From the NCBI GenBank assembly GCA_023396065.1, contig JAEWXF010000024.1, positions 1 to 30,606 of the forward strand: a stretch of 30,606 nucleotides of DNA. Reading direction: 5' to 3'. Positions 7,426-16,826 of the stretch are shown piece by piece. Each line of letters begins with the position of its first letter. The stretch's first letter is position 1. The DNA comes from Methanobacteriota archaeon (GTDB taxonomy: Archaea; Halobacteriota; Methanomicrobia; Methanomicrobiales; Methanocorpusculaceae). A program made the position numbers and the translations under genes. A model generated the notes under the pieces. The model was not told the DNA's origin. It saw nothing but the letters and a program-made list of their open reading frames with translations, and made no database searches.

Positions 7426-8157
7426 ATGGATCATGGCGCAATTCTCTCAGCCTCTCTGACGTATGTGAGAGAGACATGCAGACCCGAACGATGGTTTTAC
7501 CTGTTCCTGTATCTGCTCATTAATGTGGTTACCTGCGCGATTGTGCCGCTGTATGCCGGATATCTCTATCGGGTGATGGAGTCAAAACCCGGTATCCCGG
7601 AGGTTTCCAACATCCGTGAACTGTTTGTAAACGGATGGAAGATGAACATTGCCGGTATCATCTATGCAATCCCGATACTGCTTCTCAGTCTGGTCTTTCT
7701 ATTCCTGTCATGGGGGACGGGCTCCGGTATATTCAGCGGAGCAGTCCTCACGCCGGAGGCTGCCGTCGGGTTCCTGCTGAACTTCCTTGTCTTTATCCTT
7801 GTCCTGATAGTCGTAAGCTTTGGTATCGGACTGTTCTCGACTCTCGGAGTCGTCAGAATGGCAAGATCCGGAACAATCCGGGAAGCGTTCAACTTCACCG
7901 AAATTCTTGCCGCAATCCGGAGAATCGGATGGATGGACTACATTGCAGCGATTCTGATTCTGATCGTCTGCAGTTTCATCTTCAGTATTGTTCTTGAATT
8001 CCTGGGCTTTGCCTTTTCGTTCCTCGTTGGCGTTATCGGGTCGATGATGATGATGTTCCTGTTCATATGGATGCTGGTCTACATCCTGCTGGCAGCGGCA
8101 TTTGCAGTTTTCATCGCCCGGTATACATCAAAGGTGTACGACGAAGGAAACCCCTGA
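7426..8157 (+). CDS. DUF4013 family membrane protein
   Basis: Polytopic membrane protein of 243 aa, recognised as DUF4013 from the order of its parts: a helix with GYLYRVM, then ELFVNGWKM, then three or four long hydrophobic segments rich in Phe, Ile and Val. About five or six transmembrane helices are visible. The function of the family is unknown. I prefer ATG at 7426 because GGAAGTGA (7413-7420) is well spaced as a Shine-Dalgarno; a GTG at 7417 would add three residues but lies inside that site. It is the first gene of the operon leading into sbcD, which starts 15 bases after its stop. Confidence 0.75.
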   Translation: MDHGAILSASLTYVRETCRPERWFYLFLYLLINVVTCAIVPLYAGYLYRVMESKPGIPEVSNIRELFVNGWKMNIAGIIYAIPILLLSLVFLFLSWGTGSGIFSGAVLTPEAAVGFLLNFLVFILVLIVVSFGIGLFSTLGVVRMARSGTIREAFNFTEILAAIRRIGWMDYIAAILILIVCSFIFSIVLEFLGFAFSFLVGVIGSMMMMFLFIWMLVYILLAAAFAVFIARYTSKVYDEGNP

Positions 8158-8172
8158 TCCTCACTTTTTTGT

Positions 8173-9333
8173 ATGAAGCTGATTCACACCGCGGACCTGC
8201 ATCTGGGAAAACAGTTCTATGGATTCTCCATCCTCGCCGATCAGGAGCATATTCTCTCGCAGATAATCCATATTGCCGAGACTGAACACGCAGACGGTGT
8301 TCTGATCGCAGGCGACATATTTGATACGCCCGTTGCGTCCCGTGCAGCGGTTGATCTGCTGAATACGTTCCTGACCAGTCTTGCCAACCGGCAGATTGCG
8401 GTGTTTCTGGTGAGCGGGAACCATGACTCGCCCGAACGTATCCACTACGGCAGCAGTCTGATGGATACACGCGGCATTTACATCAGCGGTATCTATGATG
8501 AACACCGGACCGTCCGGGTGGTGACACGTTCGGATACCTACGGGCTGGTGCATATCTGTCTGCTGCCGTATCTGGATCCGGCGACGGTTCGCAGCTGCGA
8601 GCGGTTTGCGGACTGCGCCGTTGCCACGTTTGATGATGCAGTTCGTGCGGTTCTCAGAACCGTTCCGTTTGATCCTGCTGAGCGCTGTGTTCTCGTTGCG
8701 CACCAGTTTTTTGCAGGTGTTGGCATACTGCCGGTCTCGTCTGAATCGGAACGGGTGATCATCGGGGGCATTGAGCAGGTGGATACGGATGTTCTCGTAC
8801 CGTTTGACTACGCAGCGCTCGGGCATCTGCATATGCCGCAGAAAGTGGGGTCTCCCACGATCCGGTATGCAGGTTCTCCTCTGAAGTATTCTCCGTCCGA
8901 GTATCGCGGGACGAAGTCCGTGACGGTTGTGGAACTTTTTGAGAAGGGGAATGTGACCGTTCGTCAGGTTCCGCTTACACCGCTGCATGATCTGCGGATT
9001 CTGACCGGTACCCTTGCAGATCTCACCCGGCCCGGCGCAGATGCCGGGGACCCGGAGGACTATATGGTCATCCGGCTGACCGATACGGTACCACCGCCGG
9101 ATGCGATGTCCCGCCTGCGCAGTGTGTATCCGCGGATTATCCGGCTTGAAATTCTGGCCGAAGGGCCGGTGTCTGCTGGGGTTACCGGTGCACGAATGGA
9201 GGATCTGCAAAGGAAATCTGATCTGGAACTGTTTGAGGGATTCTTTGCGGAGGTCTGCGGCAGGCCAATGACGGAGTTTCAGCAAAACACCGTCGCGGAG
9301 ATTCTCCAGGACATTGCCGGAGGAACATCATGA
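8173..9333 (+). CDS. sbcD: SbcD, Mre11-family nuclease
   Basis: Nuclease subunit of the SbcCD complex, which opens hairpins and processes DNA ends. The 386-aa protein carries the calcineurin-like phosphoesterase motifs: Asp8 and His10 (DLHLG), Asp48 (GDIFD), Asn83-His84 (GNHDS), then a later His in LVAHQFF and GHLH near residues 217-222. The start MKLIHTADLHLGKQFYGFS is the bacterial SbcD form, rather than the archaeal Mre11 form usually paired with Rad50 and HerA-NurA. The stop overlaps the sbcC start (ATGA), so translation is coupled. No clear Shine-Dalgarno precedes the ATG; translation may depend on the gene upstream. Confidence 0.93.
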   Translation: MKLIHTADLHLGKQFYGFSILADQEHILSQIIHIAETEHADGVLIAGDIFDTPVASRAAVDLLNTFLTSLANRQIAVFLVSGNHDSPERIHYGSSLMDTRGIYISGIYDEHRTVRVVTRSDTYGLVHICLLPYLDPATVRSCERFADCAVATFDDAVRAVLRTVPFDPAERCVLVAHQFFAGVGILPVSSESERVIIGGIEQVDTDVLVPFDYAALGHLHMPQKVGSPTIRYAGSPLKYSPSEYRGTKSVTVVELFEKGNVTVRQVPLTPLHDLRILTGTLADLTRPGADAGDPEDYMVIRLTDTVPPPDAMSRLRSVYPRIIRLEILAEGPVSAGVTGARMEDLQRKSDLELFEGFFAEVCGRPMTEFQQNTVAEILQDIAGGTS

Positions 9334-12300
9334 AGCCGCTGCGACTGGTGATGTCTGCGTTCGGTCCCTATGCGCAGGAGACCGAGATTGCATTTTCCCG
9401 GTTCGGGGGTTCCGGTATTTTTCTGATCACCGGAGATACGGGTGCCGGGAAAACGACGATATTTGATGCGATTGCATACGCACTCTACGGGGTTGCCAGC
9501 GGGAGTGCCCGGGAAGCAAAGACACTGTCCAGTGATTTTGCTGCGGCGGATACGGTGCCGTTCGTGGAGCTTTCGTTTGCCCACCGGGGGAGTACGTATG
9601 TCATCCGGCGGACTCCGGCATACGAGACTGCATCCGGGGAGCGGAAAGCGACCGCAACACTGCTTCTGCCGTCCGGTACCGAGATATCAGGGGCAAAACG
9701 GGTGGGTGAGGAGATTACCGCGCTCCTTGGTATGGAGAGTCAGCAGTTCCGGCAGGTGGCGATGCTTGCCCAGAATGATTTCCAGCGGTTTTTACTCTCA
9801 CCGTCCAAGGATCGTGCCGATATTCTCAGGAAGCTGTTCGATACCGGGCGGTTTGAACTGCTGCAGGACCGGCTTTCGGCTGCGGCGAAGTCCTGCCGTG
9901 AAGAGGCGGAACAGAAAAAAGCAACCTGTCTTGACCGGGCAAGCCGGATTTCCTGTGAGCCGGAGAGCGAGCTTGCGCAGCTTCTGGCCCGGTGTTCGGG
10001 TCTGGACGGTTTTTTCCGGATGGAAGACATTCTGTCCGGACTATTCGTTCAGAATCAGGATGATGCGGCAAAAATTTCCTATATGCAGAGTGAGCTTGCG
10101 TCTCTGCAGACGCAAGTTCGGAGCATGCAGACCCGCCGCGAATCGGCACGGGTGATCAACGGAGAGTTTGACAAGCTGCATGAAGCGGAACGGGAGCTGG
10201 AACAGCTTACCAACCGGCGCGGCGAGATCAGGGATCTGGAGACACGGGTTGCCGCGGCGGACCGGGCGCGGGAGATTCTGCCGTTTGCATCCCGGTGTAA
10301 AAAAACCGCAGGAGAGCTGCATGAAGCAGAACAAAAAGCAGCTATTGCGGCTGCCACGCTTGCCGCGGCGCAGACCTCCGCCGCAGCTGCCGATGCAGCG
10401 TATGAGAACTGTTTGCGGGAGTCTGTCCGTTTTTCCACCTGGCAGGAGGAGATTACCCGGCTGAAACAGTTTGTTCCACTGTTTACGAAGTATGAGGAGC
10501 AGGCAGAACAGAAAGAGAAAGCGTTCCGGCTTCTGGAAGAGATGAAAGCCCGGCTCCGGCAAAAGACCAGTGCGATGAACCAGCAGCAGGTGCTCCGGGA
10601 TCGTCTGATCCTCCGCCGCGAGGAACTCGCTGATGTTTCCCGCCGGTTTGCGGAGGCGACCCGGGAGCAGGAACGCAGTCAGGAGCGGCAGATTGGGCTT
10701 GCCGGGGTAGCGGAGATACTTACTGCCCGGAAAGGTCTTGTCGCGGAGCGTGCCGCAGCGGAGCATGCATACCGGATCGCAGCCGACAAATATGACCGGC
10801 TGTTCTGCGAGTTTCAGCAAAAGGAACGGCTGTTCTTCGACGGGCAGGCAGGAATTCTTGCAAAAAGTCTGCAGGATGATCATCCCTGTCCGGTCTGCGG
10901 TTCTCTCCGGCATCCGCATCCGGCACGTCTTCTGCCGGAGGTTCCTGAGGAGGCTGAGCTTGCGGTTCTGCGCAAACAGCTGCATGAGGCTGAGGCTGCG
11001 CGGAGTAGCGCTGCACAGAGAAGTGCTGAGGCGGTTTCCGTGCTCAGGTCAGAAGAGGGCCATCTCCGAAAAACAGCCGGTGCATATCTGACGGTTCCGG
11101 AGGGTCCTGACTGGATTGTGCGGCTTGCAGACCAGATCCAGGAACAGGCGGCAGCCTGTCGGACTGCAGGTTCCGCGATTGAGATGCAGCTAAAAACTCT
11201 TCGTGATCAGGCGGGTGAGCTGGAACAGATTGAACGCAGTCTGAAGCAGATCGATGTGATGATTCCGCAGCTCCGTGCGGAGGCTGATGAGCTGCGGGAT
11301 GCGGTGTCTCAGATCCAGAGCCGCGCAGACTCAGCAGCCGCGAGTGCCGAGACCCTTGCCGGACAACTGCCGGCCGGGTACACTGCGGCTGCAGAGATAG
11401 AGACTGCAATTTCCCACCGGGAGTCGGACATCGCTGCCGGAAAAGAACGGGAAACAGTGTGTGCTGCTGCACGCGACACCGCGGCTGCGGCTCTGCATCA
11501 GGCTGTGTCCGTTGCGGCGTCTGCCGAAAGTATCCGGCAGGAGACGTCACGGCGTGCGGCTGAGGATCTCCGGCAGTTCCATGAGGCGATGGAGGCACGC
11601 GGATTTTCCGACGAATCCGCATACCGTGCAGCTCTCATGGATGACGAGAAAAAGGGTGAGGCTGCCCGGACAATTCGCTCGTATCAGGAGACCCGGAGTG
11701 TACTCGCCGGCCGGATATCGCTCCTGCGGAAAAATACGGAGGGTGAGGTGTTCACGGACCTCGCCGGTCTGGACGCGGAGCTTGGCAGACTGGAGCAGAA
11801 CCGGACCGAGCTTTCATCCCGGGAACGGCAGCTTTCGTTCCGGCTCACGCAGAACACCGGTCTTTCTGAGGAAATCCGCAGGATTCTGAGTGAATATGCC
11901 GACACTGCGGCACGGTACGCCGAGATACTGGATCTGGTCCGGGCAGCGCAGGGAGATGCTGCAGGTTCTGCGATTCGTGTCCGATTTGAAGAGTATGTGC
12001 AGTCCGCATACCTCGGGCAGATTCTCGAAAAAGCGAACATCCGTCTGCATGCCATGACCGACGGCCGGTTCTGTCTTGTGCAGCGGAGCGCTGCAACAAA
12101 CTTCCGCAGGAAAGAGGGGCTGGAGATGGATGTAATTGACCAGTATACCGGAAAGCAGCGCCCTGCATCCACCCTGTCCGGCGGAGAGTCCTTTAAGGCG
12201 GCACTCTCCCTTGCCCTTGGTCTTTCGGATGTGATTATGGAGCGGTCCGGAGGCATTGAGCTGGATGCCCTGTTCATCGATGAGGGGTTCGGAACTCTGG

Positions 12301-12485
12301 ATACGCTGTCTCTGGATCAGGCGATCGAAACTCTGGCAACCCTTGCGGCTCCCCGGTCCGGAAACCGGCTGATCGGGATCATTTCCCATGTTGAGGATCT
12401 GCGGCAGAGGATTGAAAAGAAGATTATCGTTACGAAAAAACCTGAGGGCAGTACGATAACTCTTATTGGGGAGTATGTCGTATGA
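9330..12485 (+). CDS. sbcC: SbcC, Rad50-like ATPase
   Basis: ATPase subunit of SbcCD, 1051 aa, a usual length for bacterial SbcC. Domain order: N-terminal ATPase half with Walker A GDTGAGKT (35-42), a coiled-coil arm, the zinc hook CPVC at 520-523, a returning coiled coil, and a C-terminal ATPase half with LSGGES (949-954) and Walker B ending in Asp984-Glu985 (LFIDEG). The LMRPLxLxxxxFGPYAxxxxIdF-like start is the SbcC form. All key residues are present. It overlaps sbcD by four bases and the downstream gene by 11, showing a tightly packed operon. Confidence 0.95.
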   Translation: MKPLRLVMSAFGPYAQETEIAFSRFGGSGIFLITGDTGAGKTTIFDAIAYALYGVASGSAREAKTLSSDFAAADTVPFVELSFAHRGSTYVIRRTPAYETASGERKATATLLLPSGTEISGAKRVGEEITALLGMESQQFRQVAMLAQNDFQRFLLSPSKDRADILRKLFDTGRFELLQDRLSAAAKSCREEAEQKKATCLDRASRISCEPESELAQLLARCSGLDGFFRMEDILSGLFVQNQDDAAKISYMQSELASLQTQVRSMQTRRESARVINGEFDKLHEAERELEQLTNRRGEIRDLETRVAAADRAREILPFASRCKKTAGELHEAEQKAAIAAATLAAAQTSAAAADAAYENCLRESVRFSTWQEEITRLKQFVPLFTKYEEQAEQKEKAFRLLEEMKARLRQKTSAMNQQQVLRDRLILRREELADVSRRFAEATREQERSQERQIGLAGVAEILTARKGLVAERAAAEHAYRIAADKYDRLFCEFQQKERLFFDGQAGILAKSLQDDHPCPVCGSLRHPHPARLLPEVPEEAELAVLRKQLHEAEAARSSAAQRSAEAVSVLRSEEGHLRKTAGAYLTVPEGPDWIVRLADQIQEQAAACRTAGSAIEMQLKTLRDQAGELEQIERSLKQIDVMIPQLRAEADELRDAVSQIQSRADSAAASAETLAGQLPAGYTAAAEIETAISHRESDIAAGKERETVCAAARDTAAAALHQAVSVAASAESIRQETSRRAAEDLRQFHEAMEARGFSDESAYRAALMDDEKKGEAARTIRSYQETRSVLAGRISLLRKNTEGEVFTDLAGLDAELGRLEQNRTELSSRERQLSFRLTQNTGLSEEIRRILSEYADTAARYAEILDLVRAAQGDAAGSAIRVRFEEYVQSAYLGQILEKANIRLHAMTDGRFCLVQRSAATNFRRKEGLEMDVIDQYTGKQRPASTLSGGESFKAALSLALGLSDVIMERSGGIELDALFIDEGFGTLDTLSLDQAIETLATLAAPRSGNRLIGIISHVEDLRQRIEKKIIVTKKPEGSTITLIGEYVV

Positions 12486-13542
12486 AATACGTACGACGAT
12501 GGATCGGCGCCTGATACAGATACTGGTAATCATTTGCTTTGTGGTTGCGGCTGTTACGGTATCGTATGGAGTTATGAATACTCCGGAACCGGTAGAAAAA
12601 CCCCTCTTTACCAGTTCCGAGACTGCTGATATTACCGTTGAGTATGACGGTTCCACCGTCTCCTTTTCTGTTCCCGTTCATCTGACACAGCAGGCTGTTT
12701 CCGAACTCGGTAAGACCACAACCCTCCTCACCTCCGGATCCGAAACAGAGTCGCAGGTTTCTGAGTATTACCGGAGAATGGTTGCGGATCCGGAGCAGAC
12801 CAGAATGCTGCATCTGCTGTATCTTGGTTTTGCCGCGGCAAAGGAGCGGCTGAAGATCAGTGATGATGAGTTTGTGGATCTGGTTGTCAGGTATGTGCAG
12901 TCGCTTGAGTATGTCACCGTGCACAGTATGGTGAAGTATCCGGTGGAAACGGTTCTGGATCAGGCCGGGGATTGTGATGACCGGGCGCTTCTCCTGACCG
13001 GTATTCTCTCTGAGGCCGGGTATGATGTGTGTCTGTTCTCCTTTGATGCGGAGGCGCATGCAGCTGCGGGTATCAGGGTTGCGCCGGGGTATGATTTCCG
13101 GAACACAGGCTATGCTTATATTGAGACAACCGGGCCGGCATATATCGGGGATGTTCCGCTTCTGGAAGGGAACATCAGTGTACGCGAGTCGACGCCTGAG
13201 GTCGTCCCAATTGGAAACGGGAGGAAGTGGTACGGCGCAATTCGGGAGACTCAGGCAATTTTTGATATGCGCACGGATGCGAGGTCTGAACTGTCCCGTC
13301 TTGCCGAGCTGATCCGGGTCCAGACCGACCGGGTTGAGATGCTGAAAGCCAGGATCCCATACTACCGGGGTATGAATAAAGTCGATTATGAGATGAAGTA
13401 TGATGAGTATGTCCGTGCGGTCGGTCTGCTGAACAAGTATGTGTCCCAGTACAACCGGAACGCTGACATCTCGAATTATATTGCCGAACATGCCGGGGAC
13501 CGGAAAACTGTGTACAGAGCACTTTTCCCGGCCTCTGCATGA
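12475..13542 (+). CDS. Membrane-anchored transglutaminase-like protein
   Basis: A 355-aa protein with one N-terminal membrane anchor (LIQILVIICFVVAAVTVSYG, about 13-32) and an extracytoplasmic body. VLDQAGDCDDRALLLTGILSEAGYD is cut here to its core GDCDDRALL, the cysteine motif of transglutaminase-like and related Cys peptidase folds. A His follows in EAHAAAGI. The C-terminal part (about 270-345) is helical and may be coiled coil. ATG at 12475 has GGGGAG just upstream and lies in the end of sbcC; ATG 12499 is an alternative that would still keep the anchor. Its catalytic role is inferred from the motif. Why it is coupled to sbcC is unclear. Confidence 0.65.
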   Translation: MSYEIRTTMDRRLIQILVIICFVVAAVTVSYGVMNTPEPVEKPLFTSSETADITVEYDGSTVSFSVPVHLTQQAVSELGKTTTLLTSGSETESQVSEYYRRMVADPEQTRMLHLLYLGFAAAKERLKISDDEFVDLVVRYVQSLEYVTVHSMVKYPVETVLDQAGDCDDRALLLTGILSEAGYDVCLFSFDAEAHAAAGIRVAPGYDFRNTGYAYIETTGPAYIGDVPLLEGNISVRESTPEVVPIGNGRKWYGAIRETQAIFDMRTDARSELSRLAELIRVQTDRVEMLKARIPYYRGMNKVDYEMKYDEYVRAVGLLNKYVSQYNRNADISNYIAEHAGDRKTVYRALFPASA

Positions 13543-14028
13543 TCAGGCAAGAGTTTCTTTCTTTTCCGGAATTTTTTTCGGGCAGCAGGAACCGTCGCAG
13601 TCTCCACCGACAAAGGGACAGATGGACATGGAGAAGTCTGCCATCGGATGACCTTTACTTTTGATCTCGAACTCTTTGTACCAGCCGAAGGCTGCACGTT
13701 TGGTTTCTACGCCGTTTTCCGTGAGCCGGGCCTGAATTGTTTTCAGGATCCACTGGGAGATACCCGGACAGCCGAGGTCTGCGGCAAGATGCGCGTATGG
13801 AAACACCATTACCCGGCGGGCTTTGAGTCTGCCAAGCCGGACCATGATGCTTTCAACGGTGGATCTGACGGTTTCGTCCGGGTTGAGTTCGTCGGACTTT
13901 TCCACACAGCAGAATAACAGTACACAGTCCTGCATTTCGTCTTCAGGAATCGGTTCCGGCTCTGCAATTTTTGTTTTTTTGGTGATTTTATACCAGACGC
14001 GGTCTGCATGAATTCCCAGTATTTTCAT
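13543..14028 (-). CDS. Stand-alone archaeal ThrRS-type editing domain
   Basis: A 161-aa protein matching the N-terminal editing domain of archaeal threonyl-tRNA synthetase: MKILGIHADRVWYK at the start and GWYKEFEIKSKGHPMADFS (about 120-138) near the end. In the full enzyme this D-aminoacyl-tRNA-deacylase-like fold removes serine from tRNA-Thr. Here no aminoacylation or anticodon domain follows. The C-terminal tail has extra cysteines (CPFVGGDCDGSCCP). GGAGAG about 9 bases upstream supports the start, and it lies one base after the metX stop, so it is probably translated from the same mRNA. Its stop codon abuts that of the convergent gene at 13542. Confidence 0.82.
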   Translation of the reverse strand: MKILGIHADRVWYKITKKTKIAEPEPIPEDEMQDCVLLFCCVEKSDELNPDETVRSTVESIMVRLGRLKARRVMVFPYAHLAADLGCPGISQWILKTIQARLTENGVETKRAAFGWYKEFEIKSKGHPMADFSMSICPFVGGDCDGSCCPKKIPEKKETLA

Positions 14029-14029
14029 G

Positions 14030-15502
14030 TTAGTTTCTCTCCACCATCTTTGAGAGCCGTTCGCTTGTCAGCATGCCGACGAGGTGATTTTGGTCGTCCA
14101 CAACCGGCAGTGCCGAGATGTGGTGTTTGTCCATGAGGAGTGCAGCGTCCCGGAGGGAGTCCGCAGGCCGGACGGTCTGTACCTGTTTTGTCATGATTTC
14201 CGTGAGGGTGGTATGACCTTTGGCAACGGCTTTGGCGATGTCCCATGAGGTGACGATTCCGCACAGTTCTCCGCCGACGCTGAGGACCGGCAGGTGGTTT
14301 ACTTCATGTTCGATGAGGGCTGCGGCGGTTGCGGTGAGGGCAGCACAGGTGCAGATGAACGGGGGGTTTGCGGCCATGAGGTCGGCGACAGTCAGCGGTG
14401 TCAGGAATCTGCCGATGAGGTAGTTCATCTGGTCATCTTCAAGCAGGAATCCGTCGTGTCCGAACTCGGAGAGGACTTCTGCGTACTGGACGTCTTTTCC
14501 AAGGCTGTTGAGCGCCATGACCAGTTCCTGCGAGAGGTATGGAGGATACAGCCAGTCGGTGGAGACGGAGAGGATAAGGAATTGTGCGTTGACGTTTTCG
14601 AGACCTGCGGCAAGTGAGCCGTCTTTGGTGAGGTCGTAGTAGTCGATTGCTTTGGTGATGTAGAGGTAGGAGTTCGGGTCGAACCGTTTGACGAAGGAGT
14701 CTCCCTGGTATTTGAGGTAGCTTTCGACTTCGAAGTCGGTGTCGAAGCCGTAGCCGTAGCTGGTTTTTTCCCGGAGGCGTCTGCCGAATTTCCGATGCAT
14801 TGACTGATCTGAAAGGTAGGTGATGTGGGCGACCATGCGGGCGAGGGATAGGCCGTGGTCGGGGCGTGTGCCGGTGCCCGGATAGGTTCCGTTCTGCCAT
14901 GCGGGGTCTGTCATGATGGCTGCCCGGCCGACTGCGCCGAATGCGATGTGCATGGGGGTGGAGTAGCCGGCTGCGGCAATGGTGACGATACGTTTTGCAA
15001 ATCCCGGATAGTCGACGCTCCACTGCAGGGCCTGCATGCCGCCCATGGACCCGCCGACGACGGCGTAGAGGTCATGGATGCCGCGTTCGGTGAGGTACTG
15101 GTGCTGTGCTCTGACCATGTCCCGGATGGTGAGTACGGGAAAGTCAATGCCGTAGGGTTTTCCGGTTTTGGGGTTTACGGAGGCGGGGCCGGTAGAACCC
15201 CGGCATCCGCCGATTACGTTGGTTGCGATGATGCAGTACCGGTTGGTGTCGAGGGCTTTTCCCGGACCGATGATGCCGTCCCACCAGCCGGGGTGTTTGT
15301 CGCCTTTGTGGAGTCCTGCGGCGTGGGCGTCGCCGGAGAGGGCGTGACAGACGAGGATGACGTTGCCTGATGCGGGTTCCTCGCCGTACTGTTCGTATGC
15401 GATGGTGCCGCATTCGAGGACAGCACCGCTTTCCAGCAGGAGGGGAGATGTGAGTGTATGGTATTTGGTTGGTACATCTCCGACTGAACCGCCGGGTGTC
15501 AT
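14030..15502 (-). CDS. metX: Homoserine O-acetyltransferase MetX fused to CBS domains
   Basis: First committed step of methionine synthesis: acyl transfer to homoserine. From ATG 15502 the protein is 490 aa. Residues 1-370 are the alpha/beta-hydrolase acyltransferase, with nucleophile Ser152 in GGSMGG, an Asp in STDWLYPP and the His in EFGHDGFLLE. Residues about 375-490 hold two CBS motifs (HLPVL...GIVTSWDIAKA and ISALPVVDDQNHLVGMLTS). CBS pairs often bind adenosine ligands, so control by SAM or nucleotides is plausible but not shown. The start is set by GGGAG four bases upstream; a longer frame to 15616 lacks support. First gene of a unit with the editing-domain gene. Confidence 0.92.
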   Translation of the reverse strand: MTPGGSVGDVPTKYHTLTSPLLLESGAVLECGTIAYEQYGEEPASGNVILVCHALSGDAHAAGLHKGDKHPGWWDGIIGPGKALDTNRYCIIATNVIGGCRGSTGPASVNPKTGKPYGIDFPVLTIRDMVRAQHQYLTERGIHDLYAVVGGSMGGMQALQWSVDYPGFAKRIVTIAAAGYSTPMHIAFGAVGRAAIMTDPAWQNGTYPGTGTRPDHGLSLARMVAHITYLSDQSMHRKFGRRLREKTSYGYGFDTDFEVESYLKYQGDSFVKRFDPNSYLYITKAIDYYDLTKDGSLAAGLENVNAQFLILSVSTDWLYPPYLSQELVMALNSLGKDVQYAEVLSEFGHDGFLLEDDQMNYLIGRFLTPLTVADLMAANPPFICTCAALTATAAALIEHEVNHLPVLSVGGELCGIVTSWDIAKAVAKGHTTLTEIMTKQVQTVRPADSLRDAALLMDKHHISALPVVDDQNHLVGMLTSERLSKMVERN

Positions 15503-15578
15503 GGTTCTCCCTGTTTTTGGGTGGTCATAGGTATCCTCACGAAAATTCACACTGTGATTACTATGTGGGGTGTGTATC

Positions 15579-15588
15579 GGTTTAAAGT
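15579..15588 (-). promoter_or_regulatory. Probable TATA box of metX
   Basis: On the minus strand the sequence reads ACTTTAAACC, an acceptable archaeal TATA box. The expected start near 15556 leaves a leader of about 55 bases before the ATG at 15502. The 154-base gap is shared with the divergent nreA gene. Confidence 0.45.
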
Positions 15589-15656
15589 ATGTGCTCCGGG
15601 TACCGATAGCAATCAAAGGTCTGATTATGCGGCGGGGTCAATAGTATGTTTAGAAG

Positions 15657-16826
15657 ATGCCATCCCAGTGTGCTGTCTGTAAGGGGAAAGGGTTGTGCGG
15701 TCTTGCGACCTGTCCGATTACCCGGCGGTTTCATGCGCTGCAGGATGCACGGCCGGTGAGTGAGTATATGGGTGCTTCGCCGTCGGTGTTTGTGGGGAGC
15801 TACGGCTATCCCCGCGTGATCGGGGGGCCGCTGATGGTGAATGATTCGGATAATCCGCTTGCGTGGCTGCGGCAGGGGTTTTCGATTGATGATGTTGTGC
15901 GGGTTCGTTCGCAGACGATTCGCGGCGGGAAAGAGCTGGATGTGAAGGTGCCAGATGTGGGGAAAGTGCAGGAGATTGCGTTGTCGGAGAGGCCTCTGGA
16001 TGTTGAGGTTGCGTTTGTGAAGCCGGTGCGGTTTGATCTGAATTTTGACGGGACGGTGGCGCCGGTGGGGATGTCGGGGGCGATGAAGAAGATGGATGTG
16101 ATTGATAATGCGAGTGTGTCCCGGGTGGTGGACCGGTGTACGTCGGATACGGATCTGAAGGCGGCTGAGGCGGCACGGATTTTGTTTGAGAACGGGACGG
16201 ATGTGTATAAGATTACGAATCTGCTGAGTTCGGGTCTTCTTGGTGTGCAGCGGCGTGTGGTGCCGACGCGGTGGGCGATTACGGCGACGGATACGATGAT
16301 TGCGGGGTCGATGAAGCGTGAGGTGGCGAAGATGCCTGCTCTGCCTGAGTATCAGGTGTTTTGTGCGACGCTGTATGGGAATACGCTGTGTTTTCTGTTG
16401 ATTCCGTCGACTGAGTGGCAGTTTGAGATGATTGAGCGGTGGCAGAAGCATTCTTTGTGGGCGGGGGATGAGGAGACGATTATTGAGGATGGGGAGAGGG
16501 GGATGACGAAGAAGGGGTATTCGCCGATCGGCGGGGCGTATTATTCGGCGATTCTTGCGATGCTGGAGTATCTTTTGTCGGTGGGGCGGTGTGCCCGGGT
16601 TTTGTGTGTGCGGGATATTTCAGGTGAGTACTGGGCACCGCTGGGGACGTGGGTGATCCGGGAGGCGTCGCATGCGTCGCTTGCGACGGCGCCGGTACGG
16701 GTCGGGTCTCTTGGGGAGGCGGTGGCTGCGATGCAGGAGAAGCTGGGGACAGGGTTCTGGCTGCCGTATGCCAGGATGCTTCGTGATATGAAACAACAAA
16801 AAACCTTATCGGAGTTTTTCTCATGA
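15657..16826 (+). CDS. nreA: NreA-family DNA repair protein with PIP motif
   Basis: Archaeal repair protein of the Nre family (389 aa), linked by genetics in other archaea to repair of damage such as mitomycin C crosslinks. A four-cysteine N-terminal motif (CAVCKGKGLCGLATCP, 5-20) probably binds zinc. The central domain is conserved (SVFVGSYGYPRVIGGPL, about 42-58). The last nine residues, QKTLSEFFS, form a textbook PCNA-interacting motif. The next gene starts with an ATGA overlap. The metX gene is divergent. No Shine-Dalgarno is evident, so the message may have a short leader. Confidence 0.92.
   Translation: MPSQCAVCKGKGLCGLATCPITRRFHALQDARPVSEYMGASPSVFVGSYGYPRVIGGPLMVNDSDNPLAWLRQGFSIDDVVRVRSQTIRGGKELDVKVPDVGKVQEIALSERPLDVEVAFVKPVRFDLNFDGTVAPVGMSGAMKKMDVIDNASVSRVVDRCTSDTDLKAAEAARILFENGTDVYKITNLLSSGLLGVQRRVVPTRWAITATDTMIAGSMKREVAKMPALPEYQVFCATLYGNTLCFLLIPSTEWQFEMIERWQKHSLWAGDEETIIEDGERGMTKKGYSPIGGAYYSAILAMLEYLLSVGRCARVLCVRDISGEYWAPLGTWVIREASHASLATAPVRVGSLGEAVAAMQEKLGTGFWLPYARMLRDMKQQKTLSEFFS

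Noticed and set aside
8161..9285. Open frame of 374 aa on the minus strand
   Set aside because: Lies opposite sbcD, has Arg/His/Pro-rich shadow composition and no family features.
10041..10985. Open frame of 314 aa on the minus strand
   Set aside because: Inside sbcC; frame-shadow of the coiled-coil region.
8173..12485. Archaeal Mre11-Rad50 pair
   Set aside because: The N-termini and lengths fit bacterial SbcD and SbcC, and no HerA or NurA genes adjoin.
12463..13491. Open frame of 342 aa on the minus strand
   Set aside because: Opposite the transglutaminase-like gene, whose anchor and GDCDD motif show the plus strand is real.
15582..16451. Open frame of 289 aa on the minus strand
   Set aside because: Opposite nreA; its Arg/His/Pro-rich product is a typical shadow.
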